Positions 39,376 through 52,055 are shown, counted from the first letter of the stretch. The stretch is 64,000 nucleotides of DNA from Halomonas sp. Y3 (GCF_024137965.1 NZ_CP099975.1:3410001-3474000), one strand, 5' to 3'. Numbers and translations: made by a program. Notes: a model not told the origin generated them from the sequence alone.

Positions 39376-40398
39376 ATGGTGGAAGTCAGAGTTGTTAATT
39401 TACTACAAGAGGCGCCAGGCAGGCTCGGACTGGCCCCCATGGAAGGGGTCATCGATGCCCACACTCGGGCCCTGCTGACCCGTGAGCCGGGCTTCGACTG
39501 GACGGTCACCGAGTTCGTGCGCGTCGTGGATGCACGCCTGCCGCCCCGGGTCTTTCACAAGCATTGCCCCGAGCTTCTCGCCCCCGCCCTGACCACCCCC
39601 AGCGGCGTGCCGGTGCACCTGCAGCTGCTGGGCTCGGACCCCGAGGCGCTGGCCGCCAACGCGACCCAGGCCCTGACGCTCGGCGCCACCAGCATCGACC
39701 TCAACTTCGGCTGCCCCGCCAAGCTGGTCAACCGCCACGACGGCGGCGCCTCCCTGCTGCGCGACCCGGCTCGAGTCCGTCGCGTGGTGGCGGCGGTGCA
39801 CGGCGCCGTGGGCGATGCCATCCCGGTCACGGCCAAGATCCGCCTGGGCTTCGCCGATCGCCGCCTGGCGCTGGCCTGCGCCCTGGCGGCCCAGGCCGGC
39901 GGCGCCCGCCAGCTGGTCGTGCACGCTCGCACCCGCAACGAAGGATACCGCCCCCCGGCCCACTGGGAGTGGATCGGACGCATCCGCTCTCGCCTTGCGA
40001 TCCCCGTGGTGGCCAACGGCGATATCTGGAGCCTGGAGGACTACTGGCGCGCGCGCACCCTGTCAGGCTGCCGCGACGTGATGATCGGCCGCGGCGCCCT
40101 GGCCGACCCCTGGCTGGCGCCCCGCATCCGCCACTGGCAGAACACCGGCGAGCGCCTGCCGGAGACTCCCTGGGCGGCACGGGCCGAGATCCTGGGGCGT
40201 TTCGCCGAACGGCAGCGTAGCACGCTACCACCCCGCGTGGTCGCCTCCCTGATCAAGCAGTGGCTCAACCATATGCGCGCCCGCGACGCCGAGTCCGCAC
40301 GCCGCTTCGAGGCGCTCAAGCGCATCAACGACCTGGATGCCCTGCTGGCGGGGCTGGCAGTGCCGGAAGGGGGCACAGAGGCAGCGGCGGAGGCATAA
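39376..40398 (+). CDS. dusC: tRNA-dihydrouridine synthase, DusC type
   Basis: A 340-residue FMN enzyme that reduces uridine in the D-loop of tRNA (position 16 for DusC). APMEGVIDAHTRALL at the start, NFGCPAKLVNRHDGGASLL with the catalytic cysteine, VVHARTRNEGY and GDIWS (FMN phosphate) are all present. The ATG at 39376 is one choice; a TTG eight codons upstream is also in frame, and relatives often begin nearer the RLGLAPMEG stretch. It is divergent from oadG. Confidence 0.92.
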   Translation: MVEVRVVNLLQEAPGRLGLAPMEGVIDAHTRALLTREPGFDWTVTEFVRVVDARLPPRVFHKHCPELLAPALTTPSGVPVHLQLLGSDPEALAANATQALTLGATSIDLNFGCPAKLVNRHDGGASLLRDPARVRRVVAAVHGAVGDAIPVTAKIRLGFADRRLALACALAAQAGGARQLVVHARTRNEGYRPPAHWEWIGRIRSRLAIPVVANGDIWSLEDYWRARTLSGCRDVMIGRGALADPWLAPRIRHWQNTGERLPETPWAARAEILGRFAERQRSTLPPRVVASLIKQWLNHMRARDAESARRFEALKRINDLDALLAGLAVPEGGTEAAAEA

Positions 40399-40433
40399 AA
40401 AAGAGGCGCACGTCGCAACGGCGACGGCGCCTC
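40397..40433 (-). terminator. Intrinsic terminator of the tRNA operon
   Basis: On the minus strand GAGGCGC(C)GTCGC pairs with GCGACG(T)GCGCCTC and is followed directly by six Ts. The stem is about 13 bp with one bulge. It lies downstream of the two tRNA-Arg genes and abuts the dusC stop codon on the other strand, so it can also act against dusC read-through. Confidence 0.7.
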
Positions 40434-40501
40434 AAACGATCGCGAGGCCTGGCTGGGCCCCGGCTAGTAGAAAGGAGAGCGGAGAGTCCTGCGAAAGCAG
40501 A

Positions 40502-40528
40502 AGACCCGCCCTCGAAGAGGGCGGGTCT
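40502..40528 (-). terminator. First terminator after tRNA-Arg
   Basis: A perfect 12-bp stem AGACCCGCCCTC / GAGGGCGGGTCT with a 3-base loop begins six bases after the 3' end of the distal tRNA-Arg and is followed on the minus strand by TCTGCTTTC. With the next hairpin it makes a tandem terminator. Confidence 0.7.
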
Positions 40529-40533
40529 GAATC

Positions 40534-40610
40534 TGGCGCGCCCGGGAGGATTCGAACCTCCGACCACCTGATTCGTAGTCAGGTACTCTATCCAGCTGAG
40601 CTACGGGCGC
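40534..40610 (-). tRNA. tRNA-Arg (anticodon ACG), distal copy
   Basis: A 77-base cloverleaf with a 7-bp acceptor stem (GCGCCCG/CGGGCGC), anticodon loop CTGACT-ACG-AATCAG, T-arm GGAGG-TTCGAAT-CCTCC and an encoded CCA. A34 would be converted to inosine by TadA. The whole sequence is identical to the copy at 40659-40735. Confidence 0.96.
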
Positions 40611-40658
40611 GTAGTGCGATGATTAGCGTGATCGCCATCACGTATGACTGTTCTGAAG

Positions 40659-40735
40659 TGGCGCGCCCGGGAGGATTCGAACCTCCGACCACCTGATTCG
40701 TAGTCAGGTACTCTATCCAGCTGAGCTACGGGCGC
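40659..40735 (-). tRNA. tRNA-Arg (anticodon ACG), proximal copy
   Basis: The same 77-base tRNA as its neighbour, with anticodon ACG and encoded CCA. It is 48 bp upstream of the other copy on the minus strand and 51 bp downstream of tRNA-Ser. The csrA-tRNA-Ser-tRNA-Arg order matches the classical E. coli csrA-serV-argVYZQ arrangement. Confidence 0.96.
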
Positions 40736-40786
40736 ACTTTCTTCAAGAGTGTTGACCAGACGATCCCGGCTTTTGGCTGAGGATCA

Positions 40787-40879
40787 TGGCGGAGAGGGAG
40801 GGATTCGAACCCTCGATGAGGCTATAAACCCCATACTCCCTTAGCAGGGGAGCGCCTTCAGCCACTCGGCCACCTCTCC
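40787..40879 (-). tRNA. tRNA-Ser (anticodon GCT)
   Basis: A 93-base type II tRNA with acceptor GGAGAGG, anticodon stem-loop CTCCCCT-GCT-AAGGGAG, a long variable arm (TATGGGGTTTATAGCCTCAT), a T-loop GGTTCGAATCC and an encoded CCA. It reads AGC and AGU serine codons. It lies between csrA and the tRNA-Arg pair. Confidence 0.96.
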
Positions 40880-40969
40880 CTCATCAACACGGCGCATATC
40901 GTACCGTTTCCCAAGCGCCTTGTCCAGCGACGTTCGCCTCTTTTTTCCCGAGGCGAGCCAGAAGGCTCG

Positions 40970-41167
40970 CTACTCCTCCCGGCCCGGGAGCTCGTCATCG
41001 GCCTTCTCGCGCTGGATACGCTGATAGATCTCTTCACGATGCACGGCGACGTCCTTGGGTGCATTGACACCGATCCGGACCTGGTTCCCCTTGACGCCCA
41101 GCACCGTCACGGTGATGTCGTCTCCGATCATCAGGGTCTCGCCGACTCGGCGGGTCAGGATGAGCAT
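40970..41167 (-). CDS. csrA: Carbon storage regulator CsrA
   Basis: A 65-residue RNA-binding dimer protein starting [17 protein letters not shown], with the essential R44-type residue in [16 protein letters not shown]. It binds GGA motifs in mRNA leaders and controls carbon flow and other processes. It lies between lysC and the tRNA cluster in the conserved gammaproteobacterial order. AAGGAGAT precedes the ATG. Confidence 0.97.
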   Translation of the reverse strand: MLILTRRVGETLMIGDDITVTVLGVKGNQVRIGVNAPKDVAVHREEIYQRIQREKADDELPGREE

Positions 41168-41306
41168 GGCTGATCTCCTTCTCAGGCTTTAATGGAACTG
41201 TGTAGCAACGGGATATTCGCCGCGGGCGGGCGCGTCGCCTCATTATGTGCCACGACGTCTTCCGTGACCAATTCAGCAGCCGATGACACCTGACCTCCCC
41301 GTTGAA

Positions 41307-41329
41307 GGGAAGCCCGGTGACGGGCTCCC
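41307..41329 (-). terminator. Probable terminator after lysC
   Basis: A stem GGGAGCCCG / CGGGCT-TCCC with a TCAC loop and one bulge lies 38 bp after the lysC stop, and the minus strand continues TTCAACGG. It is a short structure with a weak U-tract. The csrA promoter should lie between it and csrA. Confidence 0.4.
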
Positions 41330-41366
41330 CTGTCAGCGTAGAAGGTGTCAGCCGCTCGGGACACGC

Positions 41367-42617
41367 TTATTCGCTCTCGATATCGCTCTTGTCGAGACCG
41401 AAGGCGGTATGCAGAGCGCGAACGGCGAGCTCCATCTGCTTCTCGTCGATCACCACGGAGATCTTGATCTCGGAGGTGGAGACCATGCGGATATTGATGG
41501 ACTCGTCGGCCAGCACCCGGAACATCTTGGAGGCCACGCCGGCGTGGGAGCGCATGCCGACACCCACCAGGGAGACCTTGGCGATATTGTCGTCGCCGCG
41601 CACCTCGCCGCCGCCCAGATCGGGAATCACCTCCTCCTCGAGGATCTTGAGGGTCTTCTTGTAGTCCCCCTTGGCCACGGTGAAGGTGAAGTCGGTGTAG
41701 TCACCGGCCGGCGCCACGTTCTGGACGATCATGTCCACTTCGATATTGGCATCGGCGATGGGGCCCAGGATCCGCGAGGCCACGCCCGGCACGTCCGGGG
41801 TGTTGAGCAGGGTCAGCTTGGCCTCATTGGCGGTAAAGGCGATACCGGAGATCAGCGGTTCTTCCATGGAGTCCTCGTCTTTGTCGGAGTCTGCAACGAT
41901 CAGGGTGCCGGGGCCGTCCTCGAAGCTCGAGACGACGCGCAGCGGCACGTTGTACTTGCCGGCGAATTCCACGGCGCGAATCTGCAGCACCTTGGAGCCG
42001 AGGCTGGCCAGCTCCAGCATCTCCTCCACGGTGATGGTCTCGAGGCGCTTGGCCTTGCTGCAGACCCGCGGGTCGGTGGTGTAGACGCCGTCCACGTCGG
42101 TGTAGATCTGGCACTCATCGGCCTTCAGGGCCGCCGCCAGGGCCACCCCGGTGGTGTCGGAGCCGCCGCGGCCCAGGGTGGTGATATTGCCCTCTTCATC
42201 CACGCCCTGGAAGCCGGCGACCACCACCACCTTGCCCTCGTCGAGATCCCCCTGGATCTCGTCGGTCTCGATACGCTGGATGCGCGCCTTGGTATGGGAG
42301 CTGTCGGTGAGGATGCCCACCTGGGAGCCGGTGTAGGAGGTCGCGGGCACGCCCAGCTTGTGCAGCGCCATGGCCAGCAGGGAGATGGTCACCTGCTCGC
42401 CGGTGGAGACCAGCATGTCCATCTCGCGGGGGGTCGGCTCGTCGTTGATCTCGTTGGCCAGGCCGATCAGGCGGTTGGTCTCGCCGCTCATGGCGGAGAG
42501 CACGACCACGACCTGGTCGCCGTTGTCGCGAAAGCCCTTGACCTTCTCGGCCACGGCCTTGATGCGCTCCACGGAGCCCACCGAGGTGCCGCCGAATTTC
42601 TGTACGTATAGTGCCAT
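41367..42617 (-). CDS. lysC: Aspartokinase
   Basis: A 416-residue monofunctional aspartokinase that phosphorylates aspartate, the first step toward lysine, threonine and methionine. The kinase domain starts [15 protein letters not shown] and has [12 protein letters not shown]. Two C-terminal ACT domains (about 265-410) mediate feedback inhibition. The start at 42617 gives the canonical N-terminus and has GAGGG upstream. In halophiles aspartate semialdehyde also feeds ectoine synthesis, so this enzyme may serve osmoprotection; that is inference. Confidence 0.95.
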   Translation of the reverse strand: MALYVQKFGGTSVGSVERIKAVAEKVKGFRDNGDQVVVVLSAMSGETNRLIGLANEINDEPTPREMDMLVSTGEQVTISLLAMALHKLGVPATSYTGSQVGILTDSSHTKARIQRIETDEIQGDLDEGKVVVVAGFQGVDEEGNITTLGRGGSDTTGVALAAALKADECQIYTDVDGVYTTDPRVCSKAKRLETITVEEMLELASLGSKVLQIRAVEFAGKYNVPLRVVSSFEDGPGTLIVADSDKDEDSMEEPLISGIAFTANEAKLTLLNTPDVPGVASRILGPIADANIEVDMIVQNVAPAGDYTDFTFTVAKGDYKKTLKILEEEVIPDLGGGEVRGDDNIAKVSLVGVGMRSHAGVASKMFRVLADESINIRMVSTSEIKISVVIDEKQMELAVRALHTAFGLDKSDIESE

Positions 42618-42722
42618 CTGCGATTTTTCCCTCGTGAGTCGGGCGCGTACGCCCGTATGAGTGAAAGGTGACTCTCTACGAACAGGGCCGGCGCCCTGCG
42701 GCGACCGGCCCTGCAACATCTC

Positions 42723-45335
<2,613 letters not shown>

Positions 45336-45479
45336 GGGGTATCCGTGGCGATGAACAGGGTGACCCGGCGGGCGACGCTGGCTCGAGGCGGACGCCGCGA
45401 CGCGCCGACAACGGGCGTTTCACGGGGCCGCGGGCTGCCACCCGGGGCGTTCGCAAAGGGAGCCATTATAGCGCAGTTG

Positions 45480-45971
45480 TCAAGGGACTGAAGGGGCGTC
45501 CTCGTCCCAGGCGTGATCCAGGGCGTGGCGCACCTGCTCGAAATCGAAGCCGCGACCTGCCAGAAAGCGCTCGCGGCGGGCGCGTTCGCGGGGGGAATCG
45601 CCGGGGCCGGAGAAGCGCCGACGAAGGGTCTCGCAGGCCAGGGCGAACCAGTCGACCCCACCCTGCCCCTCCTGTTCGCTGAAGGCGCTGCGCACCAGCT
45701 CGCGGTCGATGCCGCGCCGCGAGAGCTCGACGCGAATCTTCAGCGGCCCCTGGCCGCGCAGGATGCGCGAGCGCAGGAAGCTCTCGGCGAAGCGCGTATC
45801 GGACTGCAGCCCCTCATCGGCCAGGGCGTCGAGGCACTCGGCCACGGCGGCCGAGTCATGCCCCTTCGCCGTTAGCCGACCCTCCAGCTCGGCGCGGGAG
45901 TACTCGCGCCGAGCCAGCAGGCGGATGGCGTCATCACGTGGCGTGGCGTCGGAATCGGCCGGGGCGAACAT
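45480..45971 (-). CDS. recX: Regulatory protein RecX
   Basis: A 163-residue three-helix-repeat protein with ARREYSRAELEGRL at the start, then LQSDTRFAESFLRSRILRGQGPLKIRVELSRRGI, typical of RecX. It caps RecA filaments and inhibits RecA. It starts 3 bp after recA, with no terminator between them, so it should rise with recA in the SOS response. Confidence 0.95.
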   Translation of the reverse strand: MFAPADSDATPRDDAIRLLARREYSRAELEGRLTAKGHDSAAVAECLDALADEGLQSDTRFAESFLRSRILRGQGPLKIRVELSRRGIDRELVRSAFSEQEGQGGVDWFALACETLRRRFSGPGDSPRERARRERFLAGRGFDFEQVRHALDHAWDEDAPSVP

Positions 45972-45974
45972 GGC

Positions 45975-47036
<1,062 letters not shown>

Positions 47037-47071
47037 CACGGGCCTCCTGATCAGGTCGTCGAGTGTCTTGG

Positions 47072-47091
47072 TACTGTATGACTGCACAGTA
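47072..47091 (-). promoter_or_regulatory. LexA binding site (SOS box) of recA
   Basis: On the plus strand TACTGTATGACTGCACAGTA, that is CTG-N10-CAG with TA flanks, lies 36 bp before the recA start. It shares the outer TACTGTAT/ACAGTA bases with the box at 26620-26639, which supports both. Confidence 0.88.
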
Positions 47092-47148
47092 GTATGGCGA
47101 AAAACGCCGGCGGCGGCCAGCGAAACTTCCCCGACCGCCGCTCACGCC

Positions 47149-47664
47149 TCATCCGTTCGCTTCGAGGCGTCGGATCAGCCCCACCAGGGCCTCGCGCACC
47201 GCCCGTTCGCGCACCGCCCAGCGGTCGCCGGGATAGTGAAAGCGCTCGGACTCGGCGTCCTCGGCGCTGCCCCAGGCCAGCCAGACGGTGCCCACCGGCT
47301 TGTCGTCGCTGCCGCCGCCGGGGCCCGCCACGCCGCTGATCGCCACGCCGAGGCTGGCGCCGCTGTCCCGGCAGGCGCCCGTCACCATGGCCTCCACCAC
47401 CTCGCGGCTTACCGCGCCGTGGGCCTCGAGGAGCGCCTCGGGCACGCCCAGCAGGCGACGCTTGGCGGCGTTGGAGTAGGTCACATAGCCGGTCTCGAAG
47501 TAGTCGGAGCTGCCGGCCACCGCGGTGATGGCGCTGGCCACCCCGCCCCCGGTGCAGGACTCGGCGGCGGTGACCATGGCTCCCTGCTGGCGGCAGAGCC
47601 GGCCCAGCCGCTCGGCCAGGGTGGTCAGGTCGAGGTTGGCCAGGTGGGCAGCGGAGTGCGGCAT
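47149..47664 (-). CDS. pncC: Nicotinamide-nucleotide amidase (PncC/CinA C-terminal family)
   Basis: A 171-residue stand-alone CinA C-terminal domain protein. AAESCTGGGVASAITAVAGSS holds the catalytic serine, followed by TYSNAAKRRLLGV and AISGVAGPGGGSDDKPVGTVW. It deamidates nicotinamide mononucleotide to recycle NAD by-products. The start at 47664 has GGGAGG 8 bases upstream. It lies directly upstream of recA, as in many gammaproteobacteria. It is the last core gene before the mobile island. Confidence 0.93.
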   Translation of the reverse strand: MPHSAAHLANLDLTTLAERLGRLCRQQGAMVTAAESCTGGGVASAITAVAGSSDYFETGYVTYSNAAKRRLLGVPEALLEAHGAVSREVVEAMVTGACRDSGASLGVAISGVAGPGGGSDDKPVGTVWLAWGSAEDAESERFHYPGDRWAVRERAVREALVGLIRRLEANG

Positions 47665-48170
47665 GTGAAGGACCTCCCGGATATCTTGCGGCGGCGCCTG
47701 ACGGCATCGCTCTCTGGACGGTAGAATACTGACTTTTGCCAGCGAGTGCAGAGCCCGAACAGGATTCCGGATGTCACAGGCCACAAGCCCCTCCCATACC
47801 CCGATTGTGTAGCTAGACATGGCGGTCAACAACACAAAAATATGTGTTTTTAATTTAAATACAATTGGTTATGTAATTTACGCCACTCTACGCTGGAACG
47901 CGAAATTGGCTTAGATTGGCATGGTTTGGCGGGCAAATTGTCCCAAATTTGCCCCAAGAATCCGGCGTTCAATCTGGAGCATAGCGCAGCGTGTGTTGGC
48001 GTACTTAGCTGGCACTTGCCTGCGCTTCCACCACTGCGCTCCAGCATTCTTCACAACCTCGAAAACACCCACCTACCTTGACTCCATTACCTGGACACAA
48101 GTTGGCAGAGTCTTGCTGCTTTCATGATGTCAGAAACTGGTGTACCATTCTCACACAGTAGAGGTGTCCA
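47665..48170. other. Non-coding boundary between core genome and defence island
   Basis: These 506 bases hold no convincing gene. GC drops sharply at about 47,830-47,880 (a run with AAAATATGTGTTTTTAATTT). A dyad GGGCAAAT (47931-47938) / ATTTGCCC (47947-47954) flanks TGTCCCAA. Core pncC ends on the left side and the accessory operon starts on the right, so a chromosomal junction or attachment site is expected here. I see no integrase and cannot find a duplicate of this segment at the right edge of the window. Confidence 0.5.
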
Positions 48171-48767
48171 ATGAATACGTTGCCCGAGACCATTCTTCAA
48201 CAAGCGCGATCCCTCCCCGAGGGAGGCGTTCTGTCGCCCAAAGAGTTCCTGCATCTGGGTAGCAGGTCGGCAGTGGATCAAGCATTCTCGCGGTTGGCCA
48301 AGGCCGGCAAGCTTTTGCGGGTGGCGCGCGGCACCTACGCTGCTCCGGTGGCCAGCCGGTTCGGTTCGCGCTCCCCTACCCCCGAGAAAGTCGTCAGGGC
48401 ACTAGCCGAACAGAGCGGCGAAATCGTCGTGCCTCACGGGGCCAGTGCCGCCAACGCCCTGGGCCTGACACAGCAGGTTCCTATTCGCGAGGTCTACCTG
48501 ACTTCCGGTCGGACCCGGAAGCTCAAGCTCGGCCGATCGGAAGTGCTGGTGAAACACGCACCACGCTGGATGTTGATCCTGGGTGCACGGCCGGCCGGCG
48601 CGGCCGTGCGCGCACTGGCCTGGATCGGGCCGGAGCACGCCGACGAGTCACTGGCATCGCTTCATCGCACCCTACCCCTCTCAGAATGGCAAGCACTGAC
48701 CTCGGCACGAGCGACACTACCTGGCTGGATGGCTCAGGCCATCGGCAAGGAAGCGGCGCGTGGCTGA
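48171..48767 (+). CDS. abiEi: AbiEi-type antitoxin / transcriptional regulator (DUF6088 family)
   Basis: A 198-residue protein with an N-terminal winged helix (about 20-60, LSPKEFLHLGSRSAVDQAFSRLAKAGKLLRVARGTYAAP) and a C-terminal domain of the AbiEi/DUF6088 type (EIVVPHGASAANALGLTQQVP, VYLTSGRTRKLKLG). Such antitoxins repress their own promoter and block the AbiEii nucleotidyltransferase. It overlaps the next gene by 8 bp. GAGGTG lies 4 bases before the ATG. A TGGT-GT-ACCA dyad about 35 bp upstream could be its operator. Confidence 0.88.
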   Translation: MNTLPETILQQARSLPEGGVLSPKEFLHLGSRSAVDQAFSRLAKAGKLLRVARGTYAAPVASRFGSRSPTPEKVVRALAEQSGEIVVPHGASAANALGLTQQVPIREVYLTSGRTRKLKLGRSEVLVKHAPRWMLILGARPAGAAVRALAWIGPEHADESLASLHRTLPLSEWQALTSARATLPGWMAQAIGKEAARG

Positions 48768-49827
48768 ATACTTCTTTGATTTGAGCGAGCCGGATCAACG
48801 CGAGGCGCTGGAATACGCTCGCGCCGAAACTGGTCGCCCCGCCCACCTGCTCGAAAAGGACATTTGGGTGGTGTGGGCGTTACGCACTCTGTTCGAGTCG
48901 CCGCTGTCGGCTGATCTGACCTTCAAGGGTGGCACATCACTCTCGAAGGTCTACAAGATCATCGACCGCTTCTCCGAAGACATCGACCTGACCTACGACA
49001 TCCGCAAGCTGATCCCGGACCTGATCGGCGAAGGAGGCGATTTGCCGGCAAGCCGCAGCCAGGCTGGCAAATGGACGAAGGCCGTGCGGCACCGACTGCC
49101 CGAGTGGATCACGCAGAACGTGCAACCGGTGATTCAAGCGGCCCTGACACGCGACCGCCTGGACGCCCGGCTCGAACTCGGTGGCCAAGACAACGACAAA
49201 CTGTTTCTGCACTACCCTGCCCTGACGCAAGGCACAGGATACGTGGCACCTGTCGTCACGCTTGAGTTCGGTGGCCGTGCCACAGGAGAACCACACGAGG
49301 TATTTCGGGTGACCTGCGACATTGCAGAACACCTGCCCGAGGTGTCCCTCCCCACCGCCTCGCCGCTGGTCATGAGCGTCGCGCGCACCTTTTGGGAGAA
49401 AGCCACGACCGCGCATGTATTCTGCGCGCAGGGCCGTATCCGCAGTGAACGTTACGCGCGGCACTGGCACGACCTGGCCGCGATCGCACGAAGCCACCAC
49501 TTCGCCGCCGTGATGGCGGACCGCTCGGTAGCAGCAGCCGTCGCTCGCCATAAGTCCCACTTCTTCATCGAGAAGGACGCTGGCGGCCAAGTCATCGACT
49601 ACGCAGCGGCGACTTCAGGGCACCTGAAGATCGTCCCCGAAGGTGAGGCCAGGGTCGCTCTCGCAAAAGACTATGCGGCCATGTTGGCCGACGAAGTGAT
49701 GGTGGGCGATGCCTTGCCTTTCGACGAATTGCTGAAGACATGCGCCAAACTCGAAGCAGAAGTCAATAACTACGTCGTTGCCATCAGCAATGACAACCAA
49801 AATCCAGGCTCTCAGCCTTTTCGGTGA
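48760..49827 (+). CDS. abiEii: AbiEii/AbiGii-type nucleotidyltransferase toxin
   Basis: A 355-residue protein of the AbiEii family. The nucleotidyltransferase motif GGTSLSK is at residues 57-63 and the catalytic DID at 74-76 (FSEDIDLTYD). In characterised members the enzyme adds nucleotides to tRNA or other acceptors and stops growth on phage infection. It starts with GTG inside the antitoxin gene, the standard type IV toxin-antitoxin order. Its stop overlaps the possible GTG start of the nuclease gene that follows. Confidence 0.9.
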   Translation: MAEYFFDLSEPDQREALEYARAETGRPAHLLEKDIWVVWALRTLFESPLSADLTFKGGTSLSKVYKIIDRFSEDIDLTYDIRKLIPDLIGEGGDLPASRSQAGKWTKAVRHRLPEWITQNVQPVIQAALTRDRLDARLELGGQDNDKLFLHYPALTQGTGYVAPVVTLEFGGRATGEPHEVFRVTCDIAEHLPEVSLPTASPLVMSVARTFWEKATTAHVFCAQGRIRSERYARHWHDLAAIARSHHFAAVMADRSVAAAVARHKSHFFIEKDAGGQVIDYAAATSGHLKIVPEGEARVALAKDYAAMLADEVMVGDALPFDELLKTCAKLEAEVNNYVVAISNDNQNPGSQPFR

Positions 49828-49835
49828 TAGTGCGT

Positions 49836-50708
49836 ATGAGCAACATTCGATCCATCGACATGATGTTTATCGACGACGTGTTCGAGATGGAGGGCGGCTA
49901 CGTCCTCAACTTCTCGGATCGTACCTTCGCGCAGTTTTTCGCCGCAGAACTCAATATCGACATCGACGACCCACTCTACGCGCGCAATGGTGGCTCAAAA
50001 GCCAAGCGCCTGCGCTGCTTCCTACAAACGGTCGATAAGCCAACCGTCGTCCGAACGTTAAAAGCTCTATGGGAGTACCGGGAGGCATTGCGGCAACGCT
50101 CTGAGCAGGCCGACAAGGTTCCAAACGCCCACGGCCGCCTCCTGTCATTGCTCAATCGGCTCGAAGGTCGGCCGGAGAGTGCCCCGTCACCAGGTCAAGC
50201 TCCGATTCCAGCATTCGATCGCCAGAAGCTGGCCCTGATTAAAAGCGATCTCCTCGCGATGACATCGCTAGAGGCGCATGCGCGTGGCTATGCCTTCGAG
50301 AAGTTTCTGCATGACTTGTTTGACACCTACGGGTTGGCGGCGCAAGAGCCATTCCGCCTGAAGGGCGAACAGATCGACGGCAGCTTTCAGTTCGGCAACG
50401 AGACCTACCTCGTCGAAGCCAAGTGGCACGGCAAGCCCATCGGTGTCGCCGAGCTTCATACTTTTCACGGCAAGATCGAACAGAAGGCCGCCTGGACTCG
50501 GGGGCTGTTCGTCAGCAATAGTGGTTTCACGGAAGATGGCCTCATCGCATTCGGCCGTGGCAAGCGCGTCATCTGCATGGACGGCTATGATCTCTACGAG
50601 ACTCTGAATCGGGAAATCCCCCTCAACCACGTCCTCGAACGCAAGGTCCGTCGGGCGGCCGAAACCGGCTCACCGTTTGTGCGTGTTCGCGATCTTTTTC
50701 CGCATTGA
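49836..50708 (+). CDS. PD-(D/E)XK restriction-endonuclease-like protein coupled to AbiE
   Basis: A 290-residue protein. The C-terminal half carries an Mrr-like nuclease core: GYAFE (Glu155), then EQIDGSF (Asp181) and YLVEAKWH (E194-A-K196), the D-(x)n-ExK site, followed by the FHGKIEQKAAWTRGLFVSNSGFT strand-helix typical of Mrr_cat. The N-terminal 140 residues have no recognised domain. A GTG four codons upstream (49824) overlaps the AbiEii stop and could be the start instead. It is tied to the AbiE pair by position, which suggests a three-gene defence unit; the role is inferred. Confidence 0.85.
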   Translation: MSNIRSIDMMFIDDVFEMEGGYVLNFSDRTFAQFFAAELNIDIDDPLYARNGGSKAKRLRCFLQTVDKPTVVRTLKALWEYREALRQRSEQADKVPNAHGRLLSLLNRLEGRPESAPSPGQAPIPAFDRQKLALIKSDLLAMTSLEAHARGYAFEKFLHDLFDTYGLAAQEPFRLKGEQIDGSFQFGNETYLVEAKWHGKPIGVAELHTFHGKIEQKAAWTRGLFVSNSGFTEDGLIAFGRGKRVICMDGYDLYETLNREIPLNHVLERKVRRAAETGSPFVRVRDLFPH

Positions 50709-50831
50709 TGGTAAATAGGAAAGATGTAATAGAGCGAGAAAACCATAGCGGCTAGAGGCTTCAACGTGGCCTACGAATCCGAAAATGATCTCAATCAGTT
50801 GTGATGCAATTATTTCTATCAAGGGGGACAA

Positions 50832-52055
50832 GTGAAGGTACTGAGCGCAAATACTGGAGGCAATTGGCTTGAGCATCAGGCTCCCCCTCCTCCAGCTCCG
50901 GGCGAAGAACCTAAACCTGATGCGGCAACACAGGAATCGCGGCGAATTGTCTCGGACTTGTTCCGGTGTAACAACCTAGTTGTGCTATCGGGGCTCGGCA
51001 CCTCAATGTGCGTTAGGGCACACCCTGGCGGCGGTGCACCGCCAACGATGAAGGATCTCTGGGATCGAGTCTCCGCACGCATAAACAGGGGTGAGATTGC
51101 AGGAATAGCCAATTTTGACCAAGTCCTAACGACAGTCGGGTACGCCGACAGGCCTAATGATATTGAGGCTCTGCTATCTCGCTGCCGCTTGGCCGAAAGC
51201 TTCCTCGCGGACCCTGAACGGACATTGATCGCCTCGTTTATCAAGCTGGCAGAACTAGAGATAGCGCTAGCGACAAACTTCGTTTGGCCGAACCATGCAC
51301 TACCAGTGCATACCGAGTTCCTTCGTCGTGCAGCTAGGCGCACGAATCGAAAGTCCCGCGCGAAGATATTTACGACGAACTACGACCGATGCTTTGAGGA
51401 AGCCGGCAGGCAAGGTCGGTATGTTGTCGTAGATGGTTTTTCGCACACGTCTCCACCCACGTTCGATGCGGTTCACTTCACCTATGACATCGTGCGTCGA
51501 TCGAAAGAGAGTGACACACAGGACTTCATACCGAACGTGTTCCATCTCTACAAACTCCATGGGTCTATTGACTGGACGCGCGACGAGACGACAGGCGAGA
51601 TTTACAAATGGCACGGCACCGACAAGCCGCTGTTGATCTACCCAAGAAATTCGAAGTACGAACTTGCATTTGAGCAGCCGTACCTAGAAATGATTGCGGC
51701 ATTTCAAGCGGCTCTACGTGAGCCGAATACTGGGTTGGTCGTGGTTGGCTTTGGCTTCAATGACAACCACCTCGCTGAGCCGATCATGTCGGCCCTGAGG
51801 TCAAACCTGAGTCTAAAGGCCGTGGCGATCGGGCCTTTTCTTGCACCCTGGGAGCAAGGCGTGCAGAACGGCCCGGGCGAAGCAGAAACAAACAAGTATC
51901 TGAGGCGAATAAAGGATCTAGCAGGCGCAGGCGATGCCCGCCTCGCACTAATTAACTGCGGTTTTGAGGATTTCATCTCATATGTTCCAGACCTGGCTGC
52001 TGAGTCCGATATGGAGCTGCACATTGAACGTCTCCGCCGTACGGAGCGTCCATGA
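50832..52055 (+). CDS. SIR2-family NADase of a SIR2-HerA defence system
   Basis: A 407-residue SIR2-like protein. The NAD-binding start is SGLGTS (53-58), then FTTNYD (180-185), the catalytic-histidine motif KLHGSIDW (241-248) and the closing GFGFND (306-311). There are no zinc cysteines, so it is a defence-type SIR2 that degrades NAD+, not a sirtuin deacylase. The next gene starts inside its stop codon and encodes the HAS-barrel of a HerA ATPase. SIR2-HerA pairs (also called Nezha) form large complexes that deplete NAD on phage infection. The pair here lacks most of HerA. Confidence 0.9.
   Translation: MKVLSANTGGNWLEHQAPPPPAPGEEPKPDAATQESRRIVSDLFRCNNLVVLSGLGTSMCVRAHPGGGAPPTMKDLWDRVSARINRGEIAGIANFDQVLTTVGYADRPNDIEALLSRCRLAESFLADPERTLIASFIKLAELEIALATNFVWPNHALPVHTEFLRRAARRTNRKSRAKIFTTNYDRCFEEAGRQGRYVVVDGFSHTSPPTFDAVHFTYDIVRRSKESDTQDFIPNVFHLYKLHGSIDWTRDETTGEIYKWHGTDKPLLIYPRNSKYELAFEQPYLEMIAAFQAALREPNTGLVVVGFGFNDNHLAEPIMSALRSNLSLKAVAIGPFLAPWEQGVQNGPGEAETNKYLRRIKDLAGAGDARLALINCGFEDFISYVPDLAAESDMELHIERLRRTERP

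Noticed and set aside
40534..40735. The two identical tRNA-Arg genes as an att duplication of an integrated element
   Set aside because: Both copies are complete, only 48 bp apart and with no mobile gene between them. They match the normal tandem tRNA arrangement downstream of csrA.
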